Shown here piece by piece: positions 37,130 to 46,058 of a stretch of DNA of 64,000 bases (its first letter is position 1; each line of letters starts with the position of its first letter). Under the pieces are notes generated by a model, which saw only the letters and a program-made list of their open reading frames with translations, was not told the origin of the DNA and searched no databases. Made by a program: the position numbers and the translations under genes. This DNA comes from Saprospiraceae bacterium. Lineage in GTDB: Bacteria > Bacteroidota > Bacteroidia > Chitinophagales > Saprospiraceae. The stretch is from positions 1 to 64,000 of the forward strand of contig JADKGI010000010.1 in the NCBI GenBank assembly GCA_016722285.1, given 5' to 3'.

Positions 37130-38035
37130 ATGATAAAACGTACTATTTATTTTGGTAGTCCTGCATATCTTTTTATAAAAAACAAACAACTCTGTATTAA
37201 AAAATCAGGACCATCAGATGAAGAGGTACACAGGATACCTATAGAAGACATTGGGATCGTAGTAGCGGATCATATACAAGTAACTTTTACTCACTCGGTG
37301 ATTACTTCACTCCAGGAAAACAATGCGGTCATCGTCTGGTGTGGTAGCAATCATATGCCTGTATCCATGTGCCTGCCCATGAGTGCTCATGATACCTTCA
37401 GCGAAAAAGTGAAGTGGCAAATCGAAGCAAGTGAGCCACTCAAAAAGCAACTCTGGAAACAGACTATCACCGCTAAAATTAAAAATCAAATCAGCATTTT
37501 GAGATATCTAGGCCGTGCTACACTGCATATGGATAAGATGGTCACCAGAATCAACTCTGGCGACCCCGAAAATTATGAAGGACAGGCAGCCGCTATCTAC
37601 TGGAATGAGCTCCTGAGAGGCTTTGATGTGACGCGTGGTCGATATGAAGGTGGTCCCAATCAGCTGTTCAACTATGGATATGCCATCTTGCGTGCAGTGA
37701 TCGCCCGCAATCTCGTAGGGAGTGGCTGTCTGCCAGTCCTGGGTATCCATCATACTAATAAATATAATGCCTTCTGTCTGGCAGATGACATCATGGAACC
37801 TTACCGCCCAGTCATAGATAAGTTGGTAGTGGACTATCTGGGAGATAAAAAAGACTTAGGAGCCGAACTTACCAAAGATGATAAAGCCTACCTATTGCAA
37901 ATACCAGCTATCGATATACTGATAGAGGGTAAAATGAGTCCCCTCATGGTCGGTGCCCAACGCACCACGGCAAGTCTTGTTAAGTGCTATCAGGGTACGG
38001 CCCGCAAAATTATCTATCCAGATATCTCATGCTAA
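37130..38035 (+). CDS. cas1: Cas1 spacer-integration endonuclease
   Basis: The 301-residue protein is the integrase of CRISPR adaptation, acting with Cas2. The N-terminal beta domain (RTIYFGSPAYLFIKNKQLCI) and the helical catalytic domain are complete. The metal ligands are visible as E150 in NYEGQAAAIYW, H207/H208 in GIHHTNKYNAF and D220/E223 in ADDIMEPYRP. This is the type II Cas1 form. It overlaps cas2 by 7 bp. It cuts and joins prespacer DNA at the leader end of the array. Confidence 0.97.
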   Translation: MIKRTIYFGSPAYLFIKNKQLCIKKSGPSDEEVHRIPIEDIGIVVADHIQVTFTHSVITSLQENNAVIVWCGSNHMPVSMCLPMSAHDTFSEKVKWQIEASEPLKKQLWKQTITAKIKNQISILRYLGRATLHMDKMVTRINSGDPENYEGQAAAIYWNELLRGFDVTRGRYEGGPNQLFNYGYAILRAVIARNLVGSGCLPVLGIHHTNKYNAFCLADDIMEPYRPVIDKLVVDYLGDKKDLGAELTKDDKAYLLQIPAIDILIEGKMSPLMVGAQRTTASLVKCYQGTARKIIYPDISC

Positions 38036-38364
38036 CCAGATTCAATAAATATCAGATTATGTGGGTATTTGTACACTTCGACCTTCCGACTGACACCAAA
38101 AAAGATCGAAAAAATTATGCCAAATTTAGAAAATATTTGTTGGAAGATGGTTTCACTATGATTCAATACAGCATGTATGCCCGTCATTGCAGTTCCAGAG
38201 AGAATGCAGAAGTCCATAAAAAAAGGGTAAAGATCAATCTGCCGCCGTTGGGACAGGTGATCGTCTTTGAAATAACAGATGCGCAGTTTGGCAGGTTGGA
38301 ATTTTTTTCAGGGAAAAAACCAAAAGAAAACACCAATCAACCCAAACAACTTGAATTATTCTGA
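38029..38364 (+). CDS. cas2: Cas2, adaptation complex subunit
   Basis: The product (111 residues) has the ferredoxin-like Cas2 fold: MWVFVHFDLPTDTKKDRKNY with the conserved D18, GFTMIQYSMYARHC in the centre, and GQVIVFEITDAQFGRLEFF near the end. Cas2 dimers hold two Cas1 dimers and set spacer length. I place the start at the ATG at 38029, which overlaps the end of cas1 by 7 bp; the longer frame from 37984 lies inside cas1. The C-terminal QLELF resembles tails seen in other type II Cas2 proteins. Confidence 0.95.
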   Translation: MLTRFNKYQIMWVFVHFDLPTDTKKDRKNYAKFRKYLLEDGFTMIQYSMYARHCSSRENAEVHKKRVKINLPPLGQVIVFEITDAQFGRLEFFSGKKPKENTNQPKQLELF

Positions 38365-38411
38365 TATTGCATTAAAAACAAAATGGTAGTTATGACTTAA
38401 ATAAATCTTTC

Positions 38412-38969
38412 ATGTCAGCACCTAAATATACAAATTTAAAAGAACTGATTTATTGGTCATATTCAAATCTGGCTATGGCACATGCAGGCATAGAAAGACA
38501 ACATTTGAAATATGGCACATTTCATTATATCATCAGAGCTAAACTATTTAAAGGCTTGAAGGATGGTACTATGAATATGAAATCCATCTTTGACGATGAG
38601 AAAATAAAATTGATGACAGGACAGGTTTGCAATTACTGTGGAAGTACTGAAAATCTTACGCTTGATCATATAATACCCAAATACAAAGGTGGGACAGACA
38701 ATGCAGAAAATCTAATCTATGCTTGCACATCTTGCAATAGTTCGAAAGGCAAAAAAGATTTAATGGAATGGATGCAAAAAATAAATGAATACCTGCCACT
38801 GATGGTGATCAGAAGATATCTAAAACTAGTATATTATCATGCAGATCAGCACGATATACTGTCCTTTACATTGACTGAGTTGGCAGAAATAAAAATCCCA
38901 TACAAACCAGAATATATACCAGTCAGCTATCCACAGCCGGGATTGCTGAGACTGACAGCGATCAGCTGA
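38412..38969 (+). CDS. Stand-alone HNH endonuclease next to the array
   Basis: The central domain is a zinc-ribbon HNH nuclease: VCNYCGSTENLTLDHIIPKY, then GGTDNAENLIYACTSCNSSK. Cysteines 73/76 and 105/108 bind zinc, H86 is in the DH catalytic pair, and the N of NAENLI is the middle residue. The N-terminus (residues 1-60) and C-terminus (about 125-185) are helical and unassigned. The gene starts 47 bp after cas2 in the same direction and ends before a terminator, so it is the last gene of the cas transcript. HNH genes of this sort are not a standard part of type II-C; a role in target cleavage, prespacer processing or anti-phage backup is only inference. Confidence 0.85.
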   Translation: MSAPKYTNLKELIYWSYSNLAMAHAGIERQHLKYGTFHYIIRAKLFKGLKDGTMNMKSIFDDEKIKLMTGQVCNYCGSTENLTLDHIIPKYKGGTDNAENLIYACTSCNSSKGKKDLMEWMQKINEYLPLMVIRRYLKLVYYHADQHDILSFTLTELAEIKIPYKPEYIPVSYPQPGLLRLTAIS

Positions 38970-38985
38970 TTGGATTAGCAATAAA

Positions 38986-39007
38986 AAAAGCCGCCTAAAC
39001 GGCTTTT
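38986..39007 (+). terminator. Terminator at the end of the cas operon
   Basis: AAAAGCCG and CGGCTTTT form an 8-bp stem with a 6-nt loop. It has A-tract and T-tract arms, so it can stop rightward transcription of the cas genes and also leftward transcription leaving the array. Confidence 0.8.
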
Positions 39008-39087
39008 AATTACATGATATTCACCATTTTTCATCATCCTAAGGCAGGTTACAAAACATTGATTATCTGACACTTAAGCAGGAGTAT

Positions 39088-40058
39088 GTTGTGGCAAATA
39101 TCATAAATTCAAAGATCAAAAGCAAATCACAACACAATACCAATCGCATAGCCGCCGTGAATGTTGTGGCAAATATCATAAATTCAAAGATCAAAAGCAA
39201 ATCACAACGGGCCTATCATTATCATTTCTTACTTTCATTTAGTTGTGGCAAATATCATAAATTCAAAGATCAAAAGCAAATCACAACCTCGTTTAGTGCT
39301 ATATTCACGAATTCGAGTTGTGGCAAATATCATAAATTCAAAGATCAAAAGCAAATCAAGCATAGCAAGATATTGTTGTGGCAAATATCATAAATTCAAA
39401 GATCAAAAGCAAATCACAAACTAAAGGTTCATCGCATATTTTTGTTGTGGCAAATATCATAAATTCAAAGATCAAAAGCAAATCACAACATTATCAATAT
39501 CATAAATTCAAGATCAACAAATCACACGTATACATTTAGTTGTGGCAAATCAATCATAAATTCAAAGATCAAAAGCAAATCACAACTCTCGTTTAGTGCT
39601 ATATTCACGAATTCGAGTTGTGGCAAATATCATAAATTCAAAGATCAAAAGCAAATCACAACGTACGTTGTTTGTGTTTGCTGGTGTATTTGTTGTGGCA
39701 AATATCATAAATTCAAAGATCAAAAGCAAATCACAACCGGTAATCCTAAAACAACAGCATCTGACTGGTTGTGGCAAATATCATAAATTCAAGTCAAAGC
39801 AAATCATAAATTCAAAGATCAAAAGCAAATCACAACAGGCATTGGAATAAAATCACCATCGTTGTTGTTGTGGCAAATATCATAAATTCAAAGATCAAAA
39901 ATCAAATCAAAAGCAAATCACAACAATCCGCCCTTTGTTGTGGCAAATATCATAAATTCAAAGATCAAAAGCAAATCACAACAAACTCCCTTAAACTATG
40001 TAAATCTTTCTCGTTGTGGCAAATATCATAAATTCAAAGATCAAAAGCAAATCACAAC
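39088..40058 (-). CRISPR. Type II-C CRISPR array, 46-bp repeats, about 12 spacers
   Basis: Thirteen recognisable repeats of 46 bp begin GTTGTGGCAAATATC and end AGCAAATCACAAC on the plus strand; the ends form a short inverted repeat. Normal spacers are 29-30 bp. Repeats at 39088, 39163, 39242, 39444, 39617, 39692, 39937 and 40013 are perfect. Repeat 4 (39317) lacks its end, repeat 5 (39375) has one change, 39490-39538 holds a shrunken copy, repeat 7 (39539) has 2 extra bases, 39768-39836 is two repeats fused without spacer, and 39867 has a 12-bp insertion. Spacers at 39288 and 39587 are the same sequence. The tracrRNA shows that crRNAs are read from the minus strand, so the leader side is probably the right end. 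Confidence 0.95.
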
Positions 40059-40088
40059 TGACCGCAGATAAACGGCATTAGCTTTATT

Positions 40089-40185
40089 GCTGTTGCAAAT
40101 TTCAGTATTTATTCATTTCCAAACTATTTTTTTTAGCGGCATTCATCGACGCTGTGCGGGTCAAAGATCGAAAGCAAATCACAGC
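40089..40185. repeat. 97-bp repeat-like element, copy A
   Basis: The left end (GCTGTTGCAAATTTCAG) and the right end (TCAAAGATCGAAAGCAAATC) match the two halves of the CRISPR repeat, but about 50 bp containing a T-run and a small hairpin (AGCGGCATTCATCGACGCT) separate them. An ungapped copy, about 87% identical, lies at 48964-49058. It starts 31 bp after the last array repeat, in the presumed leader. Confidence 0.75.
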
Positions 40186-40238
40186 GATCTATTGAAGCGA
40201 CATTCAGATTAACGAAAATTGTAAATGCATGTCACCGT

Positions 40239-40340
40239 CACGCACCTCGCCACCATCAAGAATGCCTGCTTGCAGGCTGGTTAACAAATATTTTCGGGTA
40301 GATCGCTTTAATGTGTCGTAAAGATAAAAAGGCATTTGAA
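40239..40340 (+). pseudogene. Decayed fragment of a class III cyclase gene
   Basis: This stretch aligns with 48437-48535 and more weakly with the start of the cyclase gene at 43575 (CTCGCC-CCATCA-ATG, then TTTCGGGTAGATCGCTTTAA for the FTDIVGFTAL region). Where the full gene reads ATGTTTAC, it has a short palindromic insert (GCCTGC-TT-GCAGGC, 40264-40277). No open frame remains. Confidence 0.5.
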
Positions 40341-40671
40341 AACTTTGCAAAAACTATTTATGGCGTTCAGGCTTTTTCATTCATAGATGGACATTCTTAC
40401 TAAACATCTTTAGGTATCGTATTCAGAGCATCTGTCTTTATAAAATTTTAAACATATTATACCATTAAATCACTATTTATAATTCTAAAAAAGATTATAG
40501 AAGCAAAAAAATATTTTTGCAGTTTTCCCTAAATTAAGGTATAAAAGTTTACATTTGGACATTAATCAAAACATTTTATTGTGTATTTCCTGATAAATGA
40601 TTAAAAAATGAATTCAGGCATTTTTGACTTTATTCATTTTATTGAGGTTTATTCATCTTAAACTGCAAACA
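40341..40671. other. Upstream region of the TonB receptor pseudogene
   Basis: The region is AT-rich and carries two possible -7 boxes, TATTTTTG at 40512-40519 and TACATTTG at 40550-40557, in front of the receptor start at 40672. Nothing else is seen. Confidence 0.4.
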
Positions 40672-43415
40672 ATGAGTCCACTTAGCAACAAATTATTCCT
40701 TTTGATCATGGTGATCATGCTGAAGTGCAATCTAGTAGCCCAATCACAAGTGACAGGTACAGTAAAAGACGCAAACACTCAAGAGGCCCTTATAGGGGCC
40801 AGCATTTCTGTAAAAGGAACAGTTAATGGCACCGTTGCGGGTGAAGATGGGCAATTCAATTTAAAAACTGAACAAGCTCCGCCATTTATTCTGGTAATTT
40901 CATATATTGGATATCGTACACAAGAAATTTCTATCCAAAAAACAATTTAACCATACAAGTTAGCTTGGATGAAGAGTCATTATTTGGACAAGAAATTGTA
41001 TTATCTGCTACCAGATTAAAAGAACGTATTCTCCTGTCTCCTGTAACAGTTGAAAAAATGGATATCAAATTTATCCAGCAAACCGCTTCTGCAGAATTTT
41101 ATGATGCTATTGCGACAATGAAAGGCGTTCAGGTAACCAATTCCAGCATAAACCTGACCTCAGTAAACACAAGAGGTTTTTCTGACGTTACCAATTCCAG
41201 GTTTGTACAACTCGTTGATGGTATAGATACTGCAGATCCTACGACCAATGCAAATCTTGGTTCTATCATTGGGATAGGTGAACTGGATATTGAAAGCTTG
41301 GAATTACTTCCGGGCTCTGCTTCTGCGCTGTATGGACCCAATGCCTTTAATGGTATTATGCTTATGGCAAGTAAAAGCCCTTTTGACTACCAGGGATTAA
41401 GCCTGATGACCAAAGTAGGCTTTACAAATTCGGAAGCGGGGGGCTCAAACCCAATGAGTATATATAGTTTGCGTTACGCCAAAGCCTTTAATAATAAAAT
41501 TGCATTCAAAGTAAACGCTTACTATTTGGGCGCTCAGGATTGGACTGCCAATGATTACAAGACTGACAGGAACAATCCTGGTTCAGCAATTGATTTGAGT
41601 ACAAAACCTTATTTTGATGGCGTAAACCTTCATGGTAACGAAAATCTTGTAGATCTCTCTGGTTTTGGGGTTGACATCGTTAGCCGAACAGGCATTAAAG
41701 AAAAAGACTTACTCGACAATAACAATGCACGCACACGTAAAGCTGATGCTGCTATTCACTACAAAATGAAGGACAATCTGGAATTAATAGGTGTTTACCG
41801 TTATGCAAGTGGCAGCAGTTTAGGGCAGTCGTTTACAAAATTTGCCTATCGAAATTTTTATCAGGGATTATCTAAACTTGAACTAAAAGCAGACAATTTT
41901 TTTGTCAGACAAAGTATTAATATAACCAATATTGAAGATACTTATGATGTAGGTGCTTTGGGAGCTTATGTTAATGAATACTTTAATCCATCACAACGAC
42001 CAGATGGTTCAGGTTGGTTTACAGATTATGCATCTGCGTATTTAGGAGCTATACCTGGAGTTTCAGCAGCTACTCATGCTGCAGCCAGAACCTATGCAGA
42101 CCGTTTTATGATTGATCCTGCCACAGGAAAATACGTTGCTTCTTTCCGGGACGTTATTGACCGAATAAGACCTATTGATTATCAAGACAATCCACCTGGA
42201 CCTTCATTTTTTGCTAAATCATACATTTACAACACAGAGGTTTTTTACAATTTTAATAAGATCAAATGGGCAGAAATTATTGCTGGTGGTAATTACAGAC
42301 AATTCAGCTTGTTTAGTAAAGGTACAATTTTTGATGAAGCACCAGATCCAGGGAGTGAACCACAAAGAATTTTTACCCATGTTTATGGTGGCTATGTACA
42401 AATAGCTAAAACACTTGTTGAAAAATTCAAAGTAACCGGCTCCTTGCGTTATGATAAAATGAAGGACTTTAAAGGGCACATCACTCCAAGAGCATCAGTA
42501 GTGTATTCAGCTGACAAAAACCATAACATACGATTAAGCTATCAAACAGGATTACGTTTCCCGGACCAGCTTCAGCAATTTCTTTATTTTCCGGTTCCCG
42601 GAGCAATTGCCCTGGGTGGTTCTCCTTCTGTAGCATCACGTTATGGTGTATATGATGGAGGCTCATATACCCTATCGTCATACATAGATTTTGCTACTAA
42701 AGGTGGAACCTTCAACCCAACTACCGGAGCCATTATTACAAATCCTGGCAATGTAAGCCTTAAAACTGCAGATGTCCCTTATTTAAAACCAGAAGAACTA
42801 TCATCATTCGAAATAGGATAAAATGGTATCATAGGAGGTAATTTGTTAGTAGATTTAAATTATTACCATACCTCGTACACCAACTTTATAGGTCAAGCAA
42901 CAGTGGTAAGCAAAGCTTCGACCACACATAGAGGAGAACAAATAAATGCCGGATCAATATGGTCTTTATACGCCAATTCTACGACAAGACTTACATCTGA
43001 TGGGTTTGGTCTGGAGCTCACTTACAATTTACCCAATAATTTTGTTGCGAAGGGCAATTACACTTATGCCACATTCTCAGGCGACCTACCAGCTGGGTTC
43101 ATAACGGGATTTAACACCCCTGGTAACCGCATAAATCTTGGCATTTCAAATACAAAATTAACTGAAAAACTAGGGTTTAATATCAATGTAAGCTACTAGG
43201 ATGATTTCTTATGGGAATCTACCTATGGTATAGCCACCATGCCTTCATATACTGTACTCAATGCACAAGTAAACTATAGACTTCCTAACCTAAAGACTAT
43301 TGTAAAAATTGGAGGCACAAATATTGGGCGCCAGGATTTCCGTACAAGTTTTGGTTCGTCTTATATTGGACAGACTTATTACGTATCTATTTTGTTTGAT
43401 GAATTGTTTAAATAA
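40672..43415 (+). pseudogene. TonB-dependent receptor pseudogene
   Basis: The reading can be followed over about 915 codons: a signal peptide and carboxypeptidase-like domain (TGTVKDANTQEALIGASISV), a plug (DAIATMKGVQVTNSSINLTS, ASALYGPNAFNGIMLM) and a barrel ending SFGSSYIGQTYYVSILF. It is broken by a frameshift near 40935 (six A where seven are needed for QKNNLTIQVSLDEE), an in-frame TAA at 42819 (where relatives have Tyr after FEIG) and an in-frame TAG at 43197. Two nonsense changes argue for real loss, unlike most other broken genes here. It lies just right of the array and reads away from it. Confidence 0.8.
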
Positions 43416-43487
43416 GGGTTTTTTTAAAAAAATATGGTGCTCTGATTATGCAGCTTCAAGATTAAAAAATAATGTCACTTTGGGTGC

Positions 43488-43518
43488 TTCGACTGCGCTA
43501 AGCACAAGCTTTGTCGAA
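43488..43518. repeat. Short GC-rich inverted repeat (REP-like)
   Basis: The 31-bp sequence starts TTCGACTGCGCT and ends TTTGTCGAA, so its ends are inverted (TTCGAC/GTCGAA). It lies between the receptor pseudogene and the cyclase gene. Similar TTCGACTnCGCT elements are common in Bacteroidota intergenic DNA. Confidence 0.5.
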
Positions 43519-43551
43519 AAATTTTAATAAAATAAAGTATATTTATCAGCT

Positions 43552-44127
43552 ATGTCAAAATCCCGCCAACTAGCCGCCATCATGTTTACAGATATAGTGG
43601 GTTACACTGCCCTGATGGGTCAGGATGAGCAGCATGCTTTCACCTTGCTGGATGAAAACAGACTTATTCATAAGCCAATCATTGAAGAATTTAATGGGCG
43701 ATTCATTAAGGAATTGGGTGATGGTATTATGGCCAGTTTCAATACAGTGTCAGATGCCATGAACGCGGCTGTCAAGATACAGGAGAACTGCTTCGCCGCC
43801 AATGATTTTCAATTGCGCATAGGTTTGCATCATGGTGAAGTCGTATTAGAAAATGATGATATTTTCGGAGATGCCGTCAATATTGCCGCACGCATTCAAT
43901 CAGCTGCAGCTCCCTGTTCCATTTTTATTTCTGAATCTGTATTCAATATTATTTCAAATAATAAAGATTTTAAGACTCACTTTGTTAAGGAAGAGAAGTT
44001 GAAAAATGTGATCTTGCCTATGAGAATGTACCAGGTACTCTTTGTAGGAGGCGAAACAATTGAAACCCTAAATCCGGTGATTGCTGCAATCGAAAAAGCA
44101 TTGCAGTTTTGCCCTTCGTCAATATGA
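43552..44127 (+). CDS. Class III adenylate/guanylate cyclase, catalytic domain of a cyclase-TPR protein
   Basis: The N-terminal domain is a class III nucleotide cyclase: AAIMFTDIVGYTALMGQDEQ with metal-binding D14, IKELGDGIMASF with the second aspartate, and RIGLHHGEVVLENDDIFGDA followed by VNIAARIQ. It should make cAMP or cGMP in the cytosol. The frame breaks at AIEKALQFCPSSI-stop; with six rather than five A near 44097 it continues as EKSIAVLPFVNMSSDPEQEY into the next ORF. The reconstructed protein is about 640 residues (43552-45474). Two decayed pieces of close relatives lie at 40239 and 48437. Confidence 0.85.
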   Translation: MSKSRQLAAIMFTDIVGYTALMGQDEQHAFTLLDENRLIHKPIIEEFNGRFIKELGDGIMASFNTVSDAMNAAVKIQENCFAANDFQLRIGLHHGEVVLENDDIFGDAVNIAARIQSAAAPCSIFISESVFNIISNNKDFKTHFVKEEKLKNVILPMRMYQVLFVGGETIETLNPVIAAIEKALQFCPSSI

Positions 44128-44756
44128 GCAGTGACCCTGAGCAGGAATATTTTAGTGATGGAATCAGTGAAGAAATCATCAATATGCTGGCGCAGGTATC
44201 TGAATTGAAGGTGATCGGAAGGACATCTTCGTTTGCCTTCAAAGGAAAAAATATGGATTTAAAAATCATTGGCGAGCAACTGAAAGTGACTCATATACTG
44301 GAGGGAAGCGTTAGGAAATCGGGCAACAAACTTCGGGTCACAGCACAGCTCATCAGCGTAGCAGATGGCTTTCATCTCTACTCAGATAAATTTGACCGTG
44401 AACTGGATGACATATTTGCTATCCAGGATGAGATATCATTAGCTATTTTGAATGCAGTTAAAATCAAATTATTTGGAATAGAAAAGGAAGCTGTGCTTAA
44501 GCGTTACACCGACAATTTCGAAGCTCATCAGTTGTATTTGCAAGGGCGATATTATTACAATATGTATAATCCGCAAGCAATTCAACAAGCCATTTTTTAT
44601 CTTGAAGAAGCCATTAAAATTGATCCCGGATATGCTATCGCCTATTCCAGGCTTATCATTCTGTTATCTTACTTTATGGTATTGGAATTGGCTGCCCCCG
44701 GAAAAATGCCTTCCTCAGTGCTTAAAGACAGCACAAGAGGCTTTGAATTTAGATAA
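44109..44756 (+). CDS. Cyclase-TPR protein, middle domain (frame-shifted)
   Basis: This frame carries the domain that usually follows the cyclase in this family: VNMSSDPEQEYFSDGISEEI, then LKVIGRTSSFAFKGKN and VTHILEGSVRKSGNKLRVTA, a TolB/FlgO-like module often seen between signalling domains and TPRs. TPRs start at about LYLQGRYYYNMYNP. The end (APGKMPSSVLKDS onward) is out of frame because one base is extra near 44700, probably in the five-C run. It is part of one protein with its neighbours. Confidence 0.75.
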   Translation: MPFVNMSSDPEQEYFSDGISEEIINMLAQVSELKVIGRTSSFAFKGKNMDLKIIGEQLKVTHILEGSVRKSGNKLRVTAQLISVADGFHLYSDKFDRELDDIFAIQDEISLAILNAVKIKLFGIEKEAVLKRYTDNFEAHQLYLQGRYYYNMYNPQAIQQAIFYLEEAIKIDPGYAIAYSRLIILLSYFMVLELAAPGKMPSSVLKDSTRGFEFR

Positions 44757-45474
44757 TACTATTGCAGAAACGCATATTGCCATAGGGCGAATTAAGTTGC
44801 ACTATGAATTGAACATTGCCGAAGCTGCCATTGATTACAAAAAGGCCATAGCCATCAATCCCAACAGTGCTGAGTGTCATATACAATTAGGTTTTTGTGC
44901 TGTCCTTTCGGGTCATTACGCTGAAGCTAAGCATCATGCTACCCTGGCGGATAGTCTGGATCCATACTCTTTAATGAATCTCTATATTATTGCTGCCATA
45001 TATTGGGGTACGGAGGATCATGAAAAATGTTTTGCCTATGGGAAAAGATTGATGGATCTGGAACCAAATTTCGTGGGAGGAGCAAGTGCTGAAATGTTGG
45101 CTTATATGTTGCTACATAAGTACGAAGAAGCCATTCCTAAAGCAGAAATATTGGCCAAGTTTAATTCTGATTTGTTAAATTTATCCTTTCTCGGCTATAA
45201 CTATGGAATGATGGGGGAAAACGGAAAGGCCTGGGAAATAATCGAAAAAATGAAAAAAATTGAAGGTGCCGAATTGTCGGGTCATACTTTTTTCGGAATT
45301 GTGCATGCCTCCATTGGAGAATTGGATATTGCCTTTGAGTATTTTGACAAAGGTGTGGATGGCCATCAAGGATGGGTGTTATGGGTAAGGTTTTATTTAA
45401 GGGAAATACCTGATGCTATGAAAGACCCCCGAGCGTGGCGGTTGTTTGAAAGGTTGGGTCAGGCTTATGAATAG
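44602..45474 (+). CDS. Cyclase-TPR protein, C-terminal TPR domain (frame-shifted)
   Basis: Real coding in this frame begins at about 44695 (PPEKCLPQCLKTAQEALNLD) and runs through TPR units such as AAIDYKKAIAINPNSAECHI and HYAEAKHHATLADSLDPYSL to the stop. The repeats form a protein-interaction platform for the cyclase. The first roughly 30 residues of the nominal ORF overlap the middle frame and are not real. Confidence 0.75.
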   Translation: MKKPLKLIPDMLSPIPGLSFCYLTLWYWNWLPPEKCLPQCLKTAQEALNLDNTIAETHIAIGRIKLHYELNIAEAAIDYKKAIAINPNSAECHIQLGFCAVLSGHYAEAKHHATLADSLDPYSLMNLYIIAAIYWGTEDHEKCFAYGKRLMDLEPNFVGGASAEMLAYMLLHKYEEAIPKAEILAKFNSDLLNLSFLGYNYGMMGENGKAWEIIEKMKKIEGAELSGHTFFGIVHASIGELDIAFEYFDKGVDGHQGWVLWVRFYLREIPDAMKDPRAWRLFERLGQAYE

Positions 45475-45615
45475 ATTTCGCAATCAGTATAATACATATA
45501 ATGCAATAAGTCCCTATGGGTCTTCCTTCTGGTTACTAAACCTTGCTTATACTCCCAAAACCCTAAGCATAAAAACCTGAATTCGAGAAGTTCGAACATA
45601 ACTATTATTTTTAAA

Positions 45616-45858
45616 TTATGTGATTTTTTCCAAAAGCTCTTCCCTACTTATTTCAAGCTTTTTTGAAACTTCATTTAATATTTTAGCCAGTAATCCAATT
45701 TTTAGGGGATTGTGATTGGGAATAGTTATGTGATGCTCGTTATTTTCAACTACTCTCGATAATCTGATATGGCTTCCCTTTTGCCTCGTAATTTCATAGC
45801 CTACCTTTGAAAGTTTAATGATCAAACTTGCCCCAGTCTCATCTCTTGATAGTTTCAT
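45616..45858 (-). CDS. hicA: HicA-family toxin
   Basis: The 80-residue product has the HicA double-stranded-RNA-binding-like fold with the key histidine in RQKGSHIRLSR and the ITIPNHNPLKIGLLAKIL block. HicA toxins cleave mRNA and stop translation. Its start overlaps the end of the upstream hicB-like gene by 4 bp, so the pair is co-translated, with antitoxin first. The pair is the first of three toxin-antitoxin modules between the cyclase gene and the malic enzyme gene. Confidence 0.88.
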   Translation of the reverse strand: MKLSRDETGASLIIKLSKVGYEITRQKGSHIRLSRVVENNEHHITIPNHNPLKIGLLAKILNEVSKKLEISREELLEKIT

Positions 45859-46058
45859 GCAGTCAAAACTTCATCTTTAACATAATGCATTCGCACTATT
45901 CGCTGCACATTATCATCAAAATGACAAGAGACAGCTTCTATTATGTTAAATTTTAAATTTTCCCAGTCATCCCCTTGAGTGAAGATTGATAAACCTAAAG
46001 CTTCTGCTTCATATCCTCCTTCAGGAGCTTCATTTATTACGAAAATTACTTCCTTCAT
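45855..46058 (-). CDS. hicB: HicB-family antitoxin
   Basis: The short product has the HicB partial RNase H-like fold: EVIFVINEAPEGGYEAEALG, then SIFTQGDDWENLKFNIIEAV. It lacks an obvious C-terminal DNA-binding domain, as in short HicB-like antitoxins. The ATG at 46058 (MKEVIFVI) starts at the first strand and is preferred over the one at 46091. It blocks the HicA active site. Confidence 0.85.
   Translation of the reverse strand: MKEVIFVINEAPEGGYEAEALGLSIFTQGDDWENLKFNIIEAVSCHFDDNVQRIVRMHYVKDEVLTA

Noticed and set aside
39091..39393. ORF running through CRISPR repeats, giving a repetitive protein with NIINSKIKSKS units
   Set aside because: It is a translation of the array repeats; the same holds for 39596-39850 and the minus-strand ORF at 39580.
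40089..40185. Second tracrRNA candidate because of its anti-repeat-like right end
   Set aside because: No AAGG-type nexus and no terminator follow on either strand; the element at 31492-31577 is clearly the tracrRNA.
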